Shown here in pieces: positions 9,556-20,391 of a DNA stretch of 64,000 nt (the stretch's first letter is position 1; each line of letters begins with the position of its first letter). A program made the position numbers and the translations under genes. Under the pieces are notes generated by a model. The model was not told the origin of the DNA. It did not search any database and saw only the letters and a list, made by a program, of their open reading frames with translations. Source of the DNA: Omphalotus guepiniiformis (taxonomy: Eukaryota > Basidiomycota > Agaricomycetes > Agaricales > Omphalotaceae); the NCBI GenBank assembly GCA_028554645.1, contig JAQOOI010000058.1:372001-436000 (forward strand), written 5' to 3'.

Positions 9556-11876
9556 ATGGCTCGTCAATTCCTGAATGTCTTCGCTTATCTGGCGGCATTG
9601 AGCTCGGTTCACGCTTATTTCCTCGTCGGCGTCAGTAAGTTACTCGTTGAACGAAGTTATAAGATGGGAGGCTTGAATTCACTGCGAATTTGATAGATAA
9701 CATTCTTACGATTCAAAGACTGGATCCTATCGTCGATCCTGGTACACCGTCTGGTCATGTTCACACTGGTTCGTTGATTAATTCTTTGTGGGGTCACTTG
9801 GTTTATCGTGAATGTCTTTTTTTTCAGTCTTTGGAGGGAGCAACTTTGGTTCTGTTACGAATACTTCGAGCCTTAGGGATAGTGAATGTACTTCTATGCC
9901 CATCCAAGAGGACAAGTCCAACTATTGGTTCCCTGTGAGTTGCCACCTTCGAGTTCTTATCAAAAATGTTCCTGACCCAAACTCCTGTAGCACCTCTATT
10001 TCCAGTGCGTCCGGATCGGCAGTCTTGATTGTTACCGTTAATTGAGACCACTTTCTTCAGATGGGCAAATGGTTCCTTCACCTCTTTGACTGGCGGTGTT
10101 GTGGTGTAAGTTTTACCTATCTGTTATTTTGTTGCCGCACTAACCACACATTGTAGTTGTACGTCCACATTTTGAACGGATAACGAGTCTGCACTCATGA
10201 TGTGATACACAGACTACTTGTTTGATGATACGCCCGGCAGCACAAAGCCTTTCCCCGATGATGTGAGTCCAGGTACAGGCATACATGATCAACAAAACTG
10301 ATCTGAGCTTGATAGTTCCGCATGATCTCTGGTACGGTCTATATTCAAATGAGATGATTACTACATGTTCTAAACGTCGTGAAGGCGACCCCACTCTTAG
10401 GACGTATAATGCAAGCAGCTATGCTCAACAGGCTATCACTTTCTTGTGCTTGGACTTTGACGGAACCACCACCCACTTCAATGCGCTTCCTAATCAGGCT
10501 TGCCCTAGTGGTGTTCGTGCTCAGATCGTAAGCTTTTAATTTTCCATTGGACGTTCCGAACGTTGAAGAATATCTGCCTTTTAGAATTTCCCCATGTGCT
10601 GGGACGGAAAGGTAACGGGATATTGCTGCGCGGCCGGTGAATTGTCTTATGAATTGTTTTTTTAGAACACTGATTCCGCCGACCACAAGTCACACGTCGC
10701 TTTCCCCTCCGGTGGTCCAGACTCTGGCACTTGCAGTGACCCCAACTTCCCTGTGACTCTGCCGCGTGTTTTCATGGAGGTAGGTTCCCATACCCTTGTA
10801 CTATGTCAAGTTGCTAATGAGAAACTAGGTTTACTGGGACACCACCGACATGGACCCCCACAGAAGTGAAGCAATGAACACCACTCAGCCTTACGTGTGA
10901 GTATGTTGATAAGATACTACTACAGAGAGTTGACTTTGCTTTCTGTGTCTCGCAGTTACTCCTATGGAGACCGTACTGGGTATGGATATCACGCGGGTAA
11001 GACTCAATGAGTACCGTCTCTGATTCTAAAGCTCAATGGGTATTCATAGACTTCATCAACGGGTGGAAGAGCCAGGAATTTCTTCAGGACGTGCTTAATG
11101 GGTGTACCTGTGGTACGTGAATCTTCATACATACATACTATTACCATGTTGTTTAAAAGTTGTTTTCTCAGATCCATACGGAAGCACGGATTGCTGTGTC
11201 GCCAAAGGATTGTTCACCATCGACACCAAATCTCAATGCCGTATCACCGACTCACTCGACGAGCAGAGTAAGTCCTCTTCCGCCCTTCCGGATGACATAC
11301 ACCCTTTGTTGATGATACGTCTTCATTACAGCCACAGGAACCCTTGACAAGCTTCCGGGTAACAACCCTGTGCAAGAGGAAGGCAAGACGGCCGCTATGT
11401 TCCCTGACCCTGTTATTCCTGCGATTATTTCCCCGGTTTATGTGTACACTGGTACCTCACCTTCTGCGACCGGAATGGTTGTGACACCAGCTAGAACTGT
11501 TGATACCGGAGCCGTCGTTGTTGCCAGTGCTACAGTTTCCGTATCTATCCCCTCCGTTTCCGTATCTATCCCCTCCTCGAGCTCGGAATCTACGCCCGCT
11601 GGTCAGACACTAGTAGCTGTACCCTCTGCGTCAGCCGTTTCTACTGGTGCTAGTGCTGCTGCAAGCCCAACTCCAGGATCAGGATCAGGAAACAATTCTT
11701 CTGACACCGACTCTGATAGCTCTGAGCCCGATGATTCTGATTCGAGCTCTAATTCTTGTAGCTCGGAGAGGAAGAGGAAGCGTACTTCTGAACTTGGCAT
11801 GAAACGTCGTCGTGCTTTGCACAAAGCACGAGTTAATCATGATTCTCACAAGAGATTTACGCCCAATGCGTATTGA
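9556..11876 (+). CDS. secreted DUF1996-domain protein, 493 aa, 16 exons including three micro-exons
   Basis: Signal peptide in the first 20 residues (FLNVFAYLAALSSVHA), then a complete DUF1996 domain (function unknown; found in fungal secreted proteins): NNILTIQRLDPIVDPG, VHTVFGG, SNYWFPHLYFQWANGSFTS, FRMISGDP, ALPNQACPSGVRAQINFPMC, SHVAFPSGGPDSGTC, VYWDTTDMDP and DCC. Exons: 9556-9634, 9697-9768, 9828-9934, 9991-10004, 10061-10105, 10157-10158, 10213-10262, 10316-10331, 10385-10527, 10585-10611, 10666-10779, 10829-10896, 10956-10996, 11050-11112, 11172-11267, 11332-11876. They sum to 1482 nt, a multiple of three only if the 2-nt exon is included. The C-terminus is a Ser/Thr/Val-rich region, then an acidic SD-rich run and a basic tail (SSERKRKRTSELGMKRRR). 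No catalytic residues are known for the domain. Confidence 0.88.
10157..10158 (+). other. 2-nt micro-exon (TT) in the DUF1996 gene
   Basis: On the left is a 51-nt intron with a perfect GTAAGT donor (10106), a CTAAC branch-site match and a TAG acceptor (10156). On the right is a 54-nt intron with a GTACGT donor (10159) and a CAG acceptor (10212). Including TT gives GT-TT-AC, restoring the frame as VVVYYLFDDTPG, the conserved DUF1996 text. Skipping it leaves a single 107-nt intron and a frameshift. Confidence 0.7.
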
Positions 11877-12942
11877 TCCCGTACCCAACCCCTTCCTTCC
11901 CCCCACCCCCATCCACGTTTAGCGGGGGGTCAAATTCCATTCATTTTATATGCACATTCTCTTTTTCCCTTATCTCTCTCTCATGACTGCATTGATTGTT
12001 ATCTCTCGCTCTTGCTCTCGCCCCCTCGCTTTTTTGTCTTTGTCTTTGATGACTCGACGTTATCCGTTTTTCATCATTGTTTACAACGCAATACGTTGAC
12101 GTATAACCCTCAAGCATCCCCACATCCTCTGAGTTCCGCTAGCGGCATTTTTTTGCTATCTGGTTTTGCTTTAGGCTTTGTCTATTCTTCCAGCCTTTTC
12201 GCGGCTATTTTGCCGGCGTGTTCAGTGCCCAGTCGTGTTCGCAGCTAGGATGTGGACGGGGCTGGTTATACATACATCCATGTTTATATCGCACACCCCC
12301 CCACGCACGTCGGCCTGGTATTGAAACTTTCTTCATAACATTGATATCGGAGGAAATTCAAATCTCCTCTACTTACCTCGACCTTCTTGTTCTTTATACT
12401 GCAATGACTGACTTCTGGTAGGCGGTGGTGTGTATGGAGAGATTACTTAGAGGAGGAGGAGGAGAGATTTTTCCGATGATGTTGCCCCCTTGTTCGTGAC
12501 ATATGTTGGCCCCTTTTTTTTTTTTGACTGTCTCGATATGTAGCTAGTTTTTCAAGAATCAAAGTATATACGTCGTTTGATTACAAGCAATTTTGCCTGA
12601 GTTTGGTCCACGAATCACGATATGACTCTGTGTAAGTCTTCCGACTCAAGAAGTGCCTTGGTATTATCGCTCTTGCGGTTAGATATTGAGTCCACGACAT
12701 CCAAATACTCCAATGCTTCGGTGACCAAGAAAAATTTAAATAAGCAAGTAGATCTACATTAAGTATGAGCCTTTACGAGCTCGCATAAATGAATGTACAA
12801 ACTTAAATAGCCGGACAGTGAGGAATATAAAACCAGGTGACATATGAGATCGATCCATGATAATACTTCTGCTCCTCTAAATATCAACATCCGAGGGAGG
12901 AAAAAAAGAGTCTGCCCTTCGGATGCATAAACTAAATTAAAT
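11877..12942. other. convergent intergenic region
   Basis: Pyrimidine-rich 3' flank of the DUF1996 gene, with a T(12) run at about 12520, and the 3' flank of the next minus-strand gene. No coding frame with recognisable motifs was found; the open frame at 12759-12968 is out of frame with the real C-terminal exon that overlaps it. Confidence 0.5.
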
Positions 12943-15025
12943 TCAAACATCCATCGTGTAGGGCTCAATCCTCCGGATACACTTGGGTTGGGGATCTCGC
13001 ATCTCGTTCTGTTCTCTACCCCGTCCGAAAGGCCATGTTGGGAGGTAACACATTTCCTGTAGAGATATGAGGGATCAGAGATGGTTTAGGTTTGTAAGAG
13101 AAGATTTGAACGGAAACAAGGAAAAAATATTCTTTCTCTACATACCTCAATTCCACAAGCAGGTCTACATTTCAACCAAACACTCCAATCCAACCACAAC
13201 ATAAGCCTCTCAACCTCCGTCTTCCACAATACCAACAGTTTCTTCAAATCTTCATCGCTCGGCTCATCATCAAAATTTCCACTCGATTTAGGTTCAGGAC
13301 TCAACGTTTCGTCAAGACCAAACATAACACCATCCACCCACATCTTCGTCACGGTACGGCATATTTCTCGACTAGTCTCTTGGGCCGCATTTAATAGCAG
13401 CTTCTCGGAGTGGGTGAAAGATTGGGAGAGTGATGAGGATGTGAGGTACCGAGTATGTGTTGTCGAACAGAGTTTGTATATTGGAGAAGCCCAAGGTGAG
13501 GTATCGGAGGAATTGGAAGGTGAAGCGGAGTAGAGAATGTAAGGTCGGAGCATTGTTTTGAGTTGCGCTTGAACTTTTTGTGCGACTTTGAATGCTTCAG
13601 AAGAGGTTGTTGTTGTATTTGTTGAGTTTAAGAGATAGTGGACAATTTCGAGTCGATCGTCATATCGGTCAACTACGACCTTGAACAACGTCATCCAATC
13701 TACACCGCTCCCAGTTGGAGAGTCCCTCAGGATATCTTCCAGGTTCTCGATAACGCGTTTTAGCTCAGCATCGGTTGCGTTGAGCAACCGATGCTCTAGG
13801 CGATTCTGGCCGGAACGCGCAGCAACGAGACTGGGGACAAGCTCGGTGTCATAGAATGAGATTACGTTTGCGAGGTCGAGTTTGATACGGGTGTCACCTG
13901 GGAATCGGTCGTGCCAGGCGCCTGAGTGGATAACTTCGAAGCCTTCGGTGTTATCTGCGAGATTGTGTGGGGACTTGGAAGGGGAGTCTTGGTTATTTCC
14001 ATCATGCATTGGGGAGTGTTCTGGAGGGAATCGACCACCTGGTCCACCCGGTCCTCCTGGTCCGCCAGGTCCTCCTGGAGGTCTTTCCGGTCGTCTACCA
14101 GGCCCACCGCCAGGCCTTCCTGGTCGACCTCTGAGGTTCAAGAAGGACTCAATTTCCACACCAGCGGTAAAGTCACACAAGATAATCTCGCTGTAGTAGA
14201 TATCAGAGATTGAGAGCAATCTGGGTTGCATAACAAAACTTACAAGTCCATTTCCATTCTAAAATTGGAGTCAACATCAGGTCAAACCTCGACAAAGTCA
14301 AAAACAGCTTTCCATTCTCACATACCCATCAACTCCAAATTCCTTCCCCCAATCACACATCGCCTGAGCTCGTTCTCTTTCAGCGAAATACCGTTCAGGT
14401 ATGATCTTTCCCCACGAAATGATATCTTGCGTATCCATGGGTCCATCTATCATCTTTGCTGCGCTGCTTCCATCAAAGTATAACACTTTCAAGGGTCTGG
14501 TAGTAACGAGTGTGAGGTGCCAACAGCTTCCGTTTTCGTTACCGCGACAGAAGATGTACGAATGTTCTGGGTCAGTTGATGTCCATTCTGGTGTAGTGGG
14601 TAGTGTGTTATCGCCTCGGCCGTGGTATAAGAGAGATCCTGGAGGAACGATCCCTGGAACGATGTTGTGTCCTAAATTGATAAAGAACGAATTCCGCAGT
14701 TGAAGGACATCAATGAACCCGACCCGACAGTACGCATTAGAAAAACGGCCTCACCATTCCGATAACGTGTGTTGGGCCAATGCTGTAAGAACGAGCTCAC
14801 AGTAGCGAATACCAAGTGACCCGTCGCATTTTGATTCGGAAGAACGTCTAAATCCCAGTTTGCCCAGTTCAAGCTGTCTACAGAATGAACTTCAACTTGG
14901 CCGTTTGACTCTGAGTTGTGCACGTGAGGCAAAGAAATCGGTATCTGAGCGGCTTTGGTTTCAATGCCTCTAAGTGACGCGAAGCAAAGGATGCCAATGG
15001 CGCCTAGAAGGCCAAAAGCTAGCAT
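12943..15025 (-). CDS. uncharacterised fungal signal-anchored protein with Gly/Pro-rich linker, 596 aa
   Basis: Exons 14755-15025, 14326-14671, 14244-14258 (15 nt), 13146-14190 and 12943-13056 sum to 1791 nt. The N-terminus (MLAFGLLGAIGILCFASL) is a signal peptide or signal anchor. The first domain contains HNIVPGIVPPGSLLYHGR, EHSYIFCRG, HLTLVTT, VLYFDGSSAAKM, PMDTQDIISWGK and CDFTAGVEIESFLNL, a pattern I recall from a widespread uncharacterised fungal family. A linker of repeated GPGGPGG/RPGRPGG text follows (about residues 220-255). Then comes a helical domain with many N-glycosylation sequons, and a Cys-rich end (KCRPACGIE, then EMCYLPTWPF). With canonical splicing the YVR of the usual DG(Y/F)VRME motif is removed with intron 2, so that donor is the least certain. 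No enzyme signature seen. Confidence 0.7.
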
Positions 15026-15264
15026 AGGTAGGAAGGAAAGGAGGTGAAAAAGAGATGCTTATCTCCAACATGCTTTCTTAGTTTTAAGTATGATACTATC
15101 AACAATCCGCAGTTGAGGGACCCTCGCAGTCACATGCATATGTACCACTAGTACTATTCCTAGGCCTTCAAGTATGTCACAAACATCTGATTCAGGGTGC
15201 TGTAAAGACGCAACGTAGAAATTCGATATCAGAGCAAGGGTCTATGTAACTTGCTTTGCGATGT

Positions 15265-16469
15265 TCACCAACTAACCACCACAGACTCCCAAATCTCTTT
15301 CACCTTGCCCCAATACCTCTCAGGCTCCTTCCTCGCATGAGCAACATGCGGCGACGATTCATAAACATCAGTCTTCACATCAAACCCTGCCCCTCTCGCA
15401 TCCTCAACATGCCTCTCAACATCCCCCCAAAAGACCATCTCATCCGTCTTGGAATAAACATACAACCTCGGCGTACTGGCATCCACCCACGGTAAGAACT
15501 TTGTTGGTGAAAGCAAAGCTTCTTGCATCCTTTCGAAGAGGGGTTTGATACGGAAGAGTTTGTGTGAGATGTAACCGTAGATGTATAGAAGGGTGAGAAA
15601 GAGTGTTAGTGGGATACGCATGATTGATTTCGGAGGGAGGGACGCGGTGAATGCTTTGAGTGCGCCGCTGTAACTCATGCTGCCTGGACTTGAGTCGATA
15701 ATTATAGCCGAACTGCGCTTGTTGTTCTGGCCCGCTGGAGACGTCGCTCCCTGTGAACGGAGGAGATCGCTCAGAATAGTCATTTGGACGGCGCCACCTG
15801 GTAGAACGAATAAGTATTGCTGAAGAGCTGAGCAAGAACAACTGACCATTCGAGAAACTATGCATCAAAATCCGCTGTTGACTCACACCATTTGCTGAAC
15901 CACTACTACTGCTGCGGTTTTTCGTGGTTGTGATACATCCAAGTGCCTCTAGTGCTTCTACGAGTGGTATGAGTTTCTTGCGCTGCAGACGGTCGTCAGA
16001 AACGTCTTCTGCAAGAAGAAACAACTTCCCATACGCACTCTCGTACTTTCTAGACTCCAGAAAAAGCTAGGCTCGCATCTAACGAGGATTTGCGTTGAAC
16101 CAGGGTAAAGTTCTTCATAGACTTTGGTGTATTTGTGCAGATGAGGCAGTTTCGCACCCACTATGTATTTCCAAATTCCACAAAATATTGCTTGGTCAAT
16201 ATATACTGAAACCGAAGGGAAAAGCAGACTTGAAGCTTACTCCAACCAAATACTAGAATGACGCTGAATGAAAAGAGCAGTCAGAGGTCTGTCCCATTAA
16301 CCCGTGCATTATTAGAAGTAAGTAGGCTTTGAACCACTGGAACTTACTTGGGATCCGTATTTACCCCAGATTCCGCAGACGCGATATCAGATGGTCGAAG
16401 AATGTATACGCCTGGTCCGATAGTGGTGAATTTGCTTGTAGGTGGGGTAGGGGTAGTAGGTGTATCCAT
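15265..16469 (-). CDS. TMEM53/DUF829-family alpha/beta-hydrolase-like protein, 317 aa
   Basis: Exons 16348-16469, 16241-16263 (23 nt), 16047-16160, 15847-16008 and 15265-15797 sum to 954 nt. Diagnostic text runs in order: VILVFGWMGAKLPHLHKY near residue 50 (the DUF829 opening), YPGSTQILVR, a nucleophile-elbow-like LMHSFSNGGAVQM, IIIDSSPGSMSYSGALKAF, PRLYVYSKTDEMVFWGDV and HVAHARKEPERYW near the end. TMEM53 relatives are nuclear-envelope or membrane-associated; substrate is unknown. A hydrophobic stretch (LTLFLTLLYIYGYI) may be a membrane segment. The intron 16009-16046 would be only 38 nt, but it is required for frame. Start chosen at the first ATG, which opens a Thr/Pro-rich leader. Confidence 0.8.
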
Positions 16470-17198
16470 CTAAGTAGTAGTGTCCCTTGCCAATGCCAGT
16501 GGATACGAATCGCGAAATTATACAACACAACACACAATCTGTCCCCCCAAAACATTTTGACCATGAGATAATGGAATTCACCCCAAGGATTTGTGCATTG
16601 TGGCTTACTTACCAGTAACACGGCTTGGATCTTGGTTTGTTATACAGAAATCGTCCGGCTAAGTAGGTAAGATAGTGGCCATGAAATTCGGTCTTTCTGC
16701 TTTGGCCAGGTTATTGAGTGGTGCCGGTGCCGGCGCCGGTGCCGCCTCGAAGACCTGTACCGGTGATACCTAGGTTGAGGTCTTGTCGAGCAGGAGTCGG
16801 CCTTGGAGGAGCTAGTCACTTAATCGGTTGACCGACAAGACCGAGAGTAAGTTATTGCCTAATGCGGCAGCAGCATTCCGCCTGCCTTGACTCTCCACTA
16901 CAGCTTCCAAGAAAGAGCCGTTATAGTATATGCTGAATTCAATTTCTAATAATCATTATACATCTACAAAGGGACTCAAGTATGTAGTCATTACAAAGCT
17001 GGTATAAACATTTAAACGATCCAAACATGCAAAAGAACAAAGAAAAAACTTCAATAAGATATCGTATCGTAAGTCTTCATCATGAAAATCGTGATATGCA
17101 AAACGGCACAATGCATTCAAACAGCTCCCTGCGCGCGCCTTCAGCTTCATCAACTAGAATCAGGGGGTTGTCATAAATAACAAGGGAAGTCCGCCATC
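16470..17198. other. intergenic, with a short GCCGGT repeat
   Basis: 5' side of the TMEM53-like gene and 3' side of the antiporter. A GCCGGT/GCCGGC hexanucleotide run lies at about 16720-16745. No coding motif seen. Confidence 0.5.
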
Positions 17199-20100
17199 TC
17201 AGATCTCCCCGCTCTTAGCCTGTACAGCAATTATCCCCTCAGCACACCCAGCAAGAATCATAGCACTCGCAACATCCCCAACAGTCTTCTTCACCTCACT
17301 CCCCAAATAAACCCCCGTACCCGTAGCACCAGCAACCCCCGAATACTCCTCCACAAGCCCCTTAAGTTCCTTAACATGACTCTCCACCGCCATACGCCTA
17401 GATCTCCCCGCTACAACGAGCACCTTTGTTGTTGTTCTCGACGTCGAAGAAGATTTCTCAGAAGTAGAAGTAGACAAAGAGGTTATCTGGTTAGCTTCTG
17501 CTATGATTGCGTGTAAGGGTGTTGGCGATGCGAGGTCTTTGAAGTGCATACGGGAGAGTGCTGAGGTAGTTGGGAATGAACTTGAGGAAGAGGAAACGTG
17601 AGGAGGTGTTGAATCAGAGTTCGTGGAAGCATCGCCGCCGCGGGAAGGGTGGTCTTTATATCGACCCCACCAGAGATTATCAGCGGTCTCACTTTGCATT
17701 CTCATTGCCGTATTCGCATGTCCATATACTGTATCCGGGAACCCATGGTTCGTAGTAGACCGTGCGGAAAGTACCGAAGTCACTGTTAACCCTTGCGGTG
17801 TCGGACTATTGATCTCTTGATCAAGCGGTAAACCATCTTTCTCGTCCCTCTCCCTTAAGTGTGCTTGTGGGACATCACCTACTAAAGGTGTCGCATCCAC
17901 TTCACATTTGACAACCCTCAAACACGTCGCTTCTACCCTCTCGTTTTCACATAGCTGCGCAACGAGGTCAAGCGCAAGGCGATCGTCTGGGCCACCAAAG
18001 AAGGGAAGTAGGATATGTACGCGTTGTTGATGGTGCCCACCAAGAGGTCCCAAACCAGATGAAGGAGAAGTGGACAGATCCATATATAACCCGACATCGA
18101 CGCCATCTCTCGCTCTAGAGAATATACTCCGAACGAAATGTGCATGAGTTAAAGTCGCTCCTCGATCTGAACCAATTCCCTCAGCACCGTTGCCTCCTCC
18201 AACGTTTCCGGCTCCAGCAGCTTTGAATAACGCATCAAAGGGGTTATAACCTCCTAATGCTGCACCGGGGGTACTCGGCGAAGTGGCTGGCTGAGTCGAC
18301 GGTACCGTGGCATTACGGTGGTTCGTAGGAGGCAACCACGGAACCAAAACCATCTCCCCACCTGCATTTTCTCTCCTTCCACCCCAAGAACTACCGAATG
18401 TAGTAGCACATTCCACCACACTTCCAGCAAAGTCCTCCCAAGGCACGATCTCCAACAAAGGTTTAACAAAGAGATCATTCAGCGCACCAAACATCGTGTA
18501 GATCGCGAGGAGTGGGTCTGAGGAAGTATCATGTTCGTGTGCGTTGTGTATAGATTTCATCACGGCAGAGGTACGATCAGAAAGCTCGATGAGGCGGAGA
18601 GCGGAGATCTTGTGTTGATGAGACGAAGTGGAAAGTGAAGGTTTGAGGAGTTGTGTGATTGCCATCATACCAGGGAGATGCTCAATCTTGTCGAGAACGA
18701 CAGTGATGTTCGTTTTCTTGTGATTGAGCAAATCGTCTTCATCATAATTTCGGGATGAGGCATCCTTCTCAACATCACTGTCACCCCTTGCTTCTCTGCT
18801 CTTCGTTCTCGTGAAAGACAATTTCTCATCGACAGCAGCAATCTTTGCGTCCTCTCCGGCCACATTATTGAAGTTAGCACCGGTAGGGCTCACACGGACT
18901 CGCTTATCGGGCGGGTAAAGCAATGTGACGAGCGGAGTGGTCATGAATGTTAATAGCAGTGCTTCGAGGACGAACATCGAGAATACTCGTCGAGAGAGAA
19001 TGCCAGCTGATAGACCGACGTTGAGCACAATGAGTTCTACCAGACTACGAAGAGGTAAACAAGATATTAGTTCAATGCTCTTACACACAGTATATAGCGA
19101 GGCTCACCCTTTGCAACTCATCAATGCTCCAATAGTACCACTCTCCCTCCAGCTGAAACCCGCGAGGAATCTGGCAGCCAAGGAGCATCCACCGAATTTA
19201 CCCGTGAAAGCCAAGGCGCAAATGGCTATTGTGTACCCCCATGTGATGCCATTGTTAAGGAGACCAAGGTCAGTCGAAAGACCGGATAGTGTGAAATACT
19301 AAGAATACCGAAAGATGTCAGCTAAAACTCCAAGAGTTCAGGGTATTAGAAATACACACCAAAGGCAAAAAGATAATCGAAACCATATCCTCTAGTTTTT
19401 CTGTCAGCGCAATTGCCAGTCCACCTTCTCTAGGAACCATGATTCCCGCTACGAATGCGCCAAAGATTGCATGCACACCGATGACATCCGTGAAGAAGGC
19501 AGAGCCGAACACTGTCATCATCGTCACGGTCATGAAGAAAATAGTTGGCCCGTGGCCATTCGTAGATCCAGTATTTCTCGCAAGCCAAAGTAGTGCCCTC
19601 TTTCCAGGAACTAGAAGGAAAATGGTCCAACCAACACATATGAGGAGAATGTATAGCGCCGTGAGACCTGAGCCGGCATTAACAAGTGCGACGGAAAGCG
19701 CGAGCAAGATCCATCCAATGATATCGTTACCCACTCCAGCTGATAACACAACTACGCCAACTGTAGTATCAAGCAGCTTTAGTTCAGTCAAGATCCGGCA
19801 AAGCACGGGAAAAGCGGTAATGGAGAACGCCACTCCTGCGAACAACATAAAATGAGTGAACTTGACCGGACCACCGGCTTCGCTTGTTCCTGAGTCTGGT
19901 ATGTCAATGAACTGTTTGTACAGTGCCGCAGATAAACCTGCTCCTGCACCGAATGGTACGATCATGCCGGCAAGAGCCACGGTGGCACTAAGCCGTGCAT
20001 TCCTACTAATGACAGACATGTCGATTTCGAGACCAACGAGAAATAGGAAGAGACATAACCCAATGTTGGCTACTAGTGTGAGATAGGGTATTGAGTCGGT

Positions 20101-20391
20101 TGGAAAGATGTGTTCTGTGAAGCCGGGGATTCGTCCAAATGCAGTAGGTCCGAGGATAATACCACCCAAGACTTCTGCGATGACTTTGGGTTGGCGAAGT
20201 TTGCGTAGGCCGAGAGATAGGAGGGTTGCAGTACCAACGATGATACCGACTTGGATAATCCATAATCGAAGAGGGTCAGATTTGTTAACCGCTGTTGGAT
20301 CTTTTCCAGTTAACAACCCTCCTTGGTCCGGAGCTTCGCGTGTGTTCAATAGACTGATCACTGTCCGCGAGAATTCACCCTGTCTATACAT
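17199..20391 (-). CDS. KHA1: K+/H+ antiporter of the KHA1/CPA2 family, 1022 aa
   Basis: Exons 19360-20391, 19108-19298 and 17199-19044 sum to 3069 nt. The N-terminal half is a CPA2 cation/proton exchanger domain: DPLRLWIIQVGIIVGTATLL, RQPKVIAEVLGGIILGPTAFG, GLCLFLFLVGLEIDMSVI (acidic transport site), AFSITAFPVLCRILTEL, VLSAGVGNDIIGWILLALSVALV, FGAFVAGIMVPREGG and TLSGLSTDLGLL, giving about a dozen membrane helices. The C-terminal 500 residues are cytosolic, Ser-rich and low complexity with a few structured blocks (RVHILLPFFGGPDDRLALDL), like the regulatory tail of yeast Kha1. Yeast Kha1 acts in the Golgi/endosomal system in K+ and pH homeostasis; the same role here is inferred. An in-frame non-ATG extension exists upstream; the start is the first ATG (MYRQGEF). 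Confidence 0.93.

Noticed and set aside
13862..14213. Open frames on both strands across the Gly/Pro-rich repeat
   Set aside because: They are by-products of the GGTCCTCC-type repeat inside the minus-strand exon 13146-14190.
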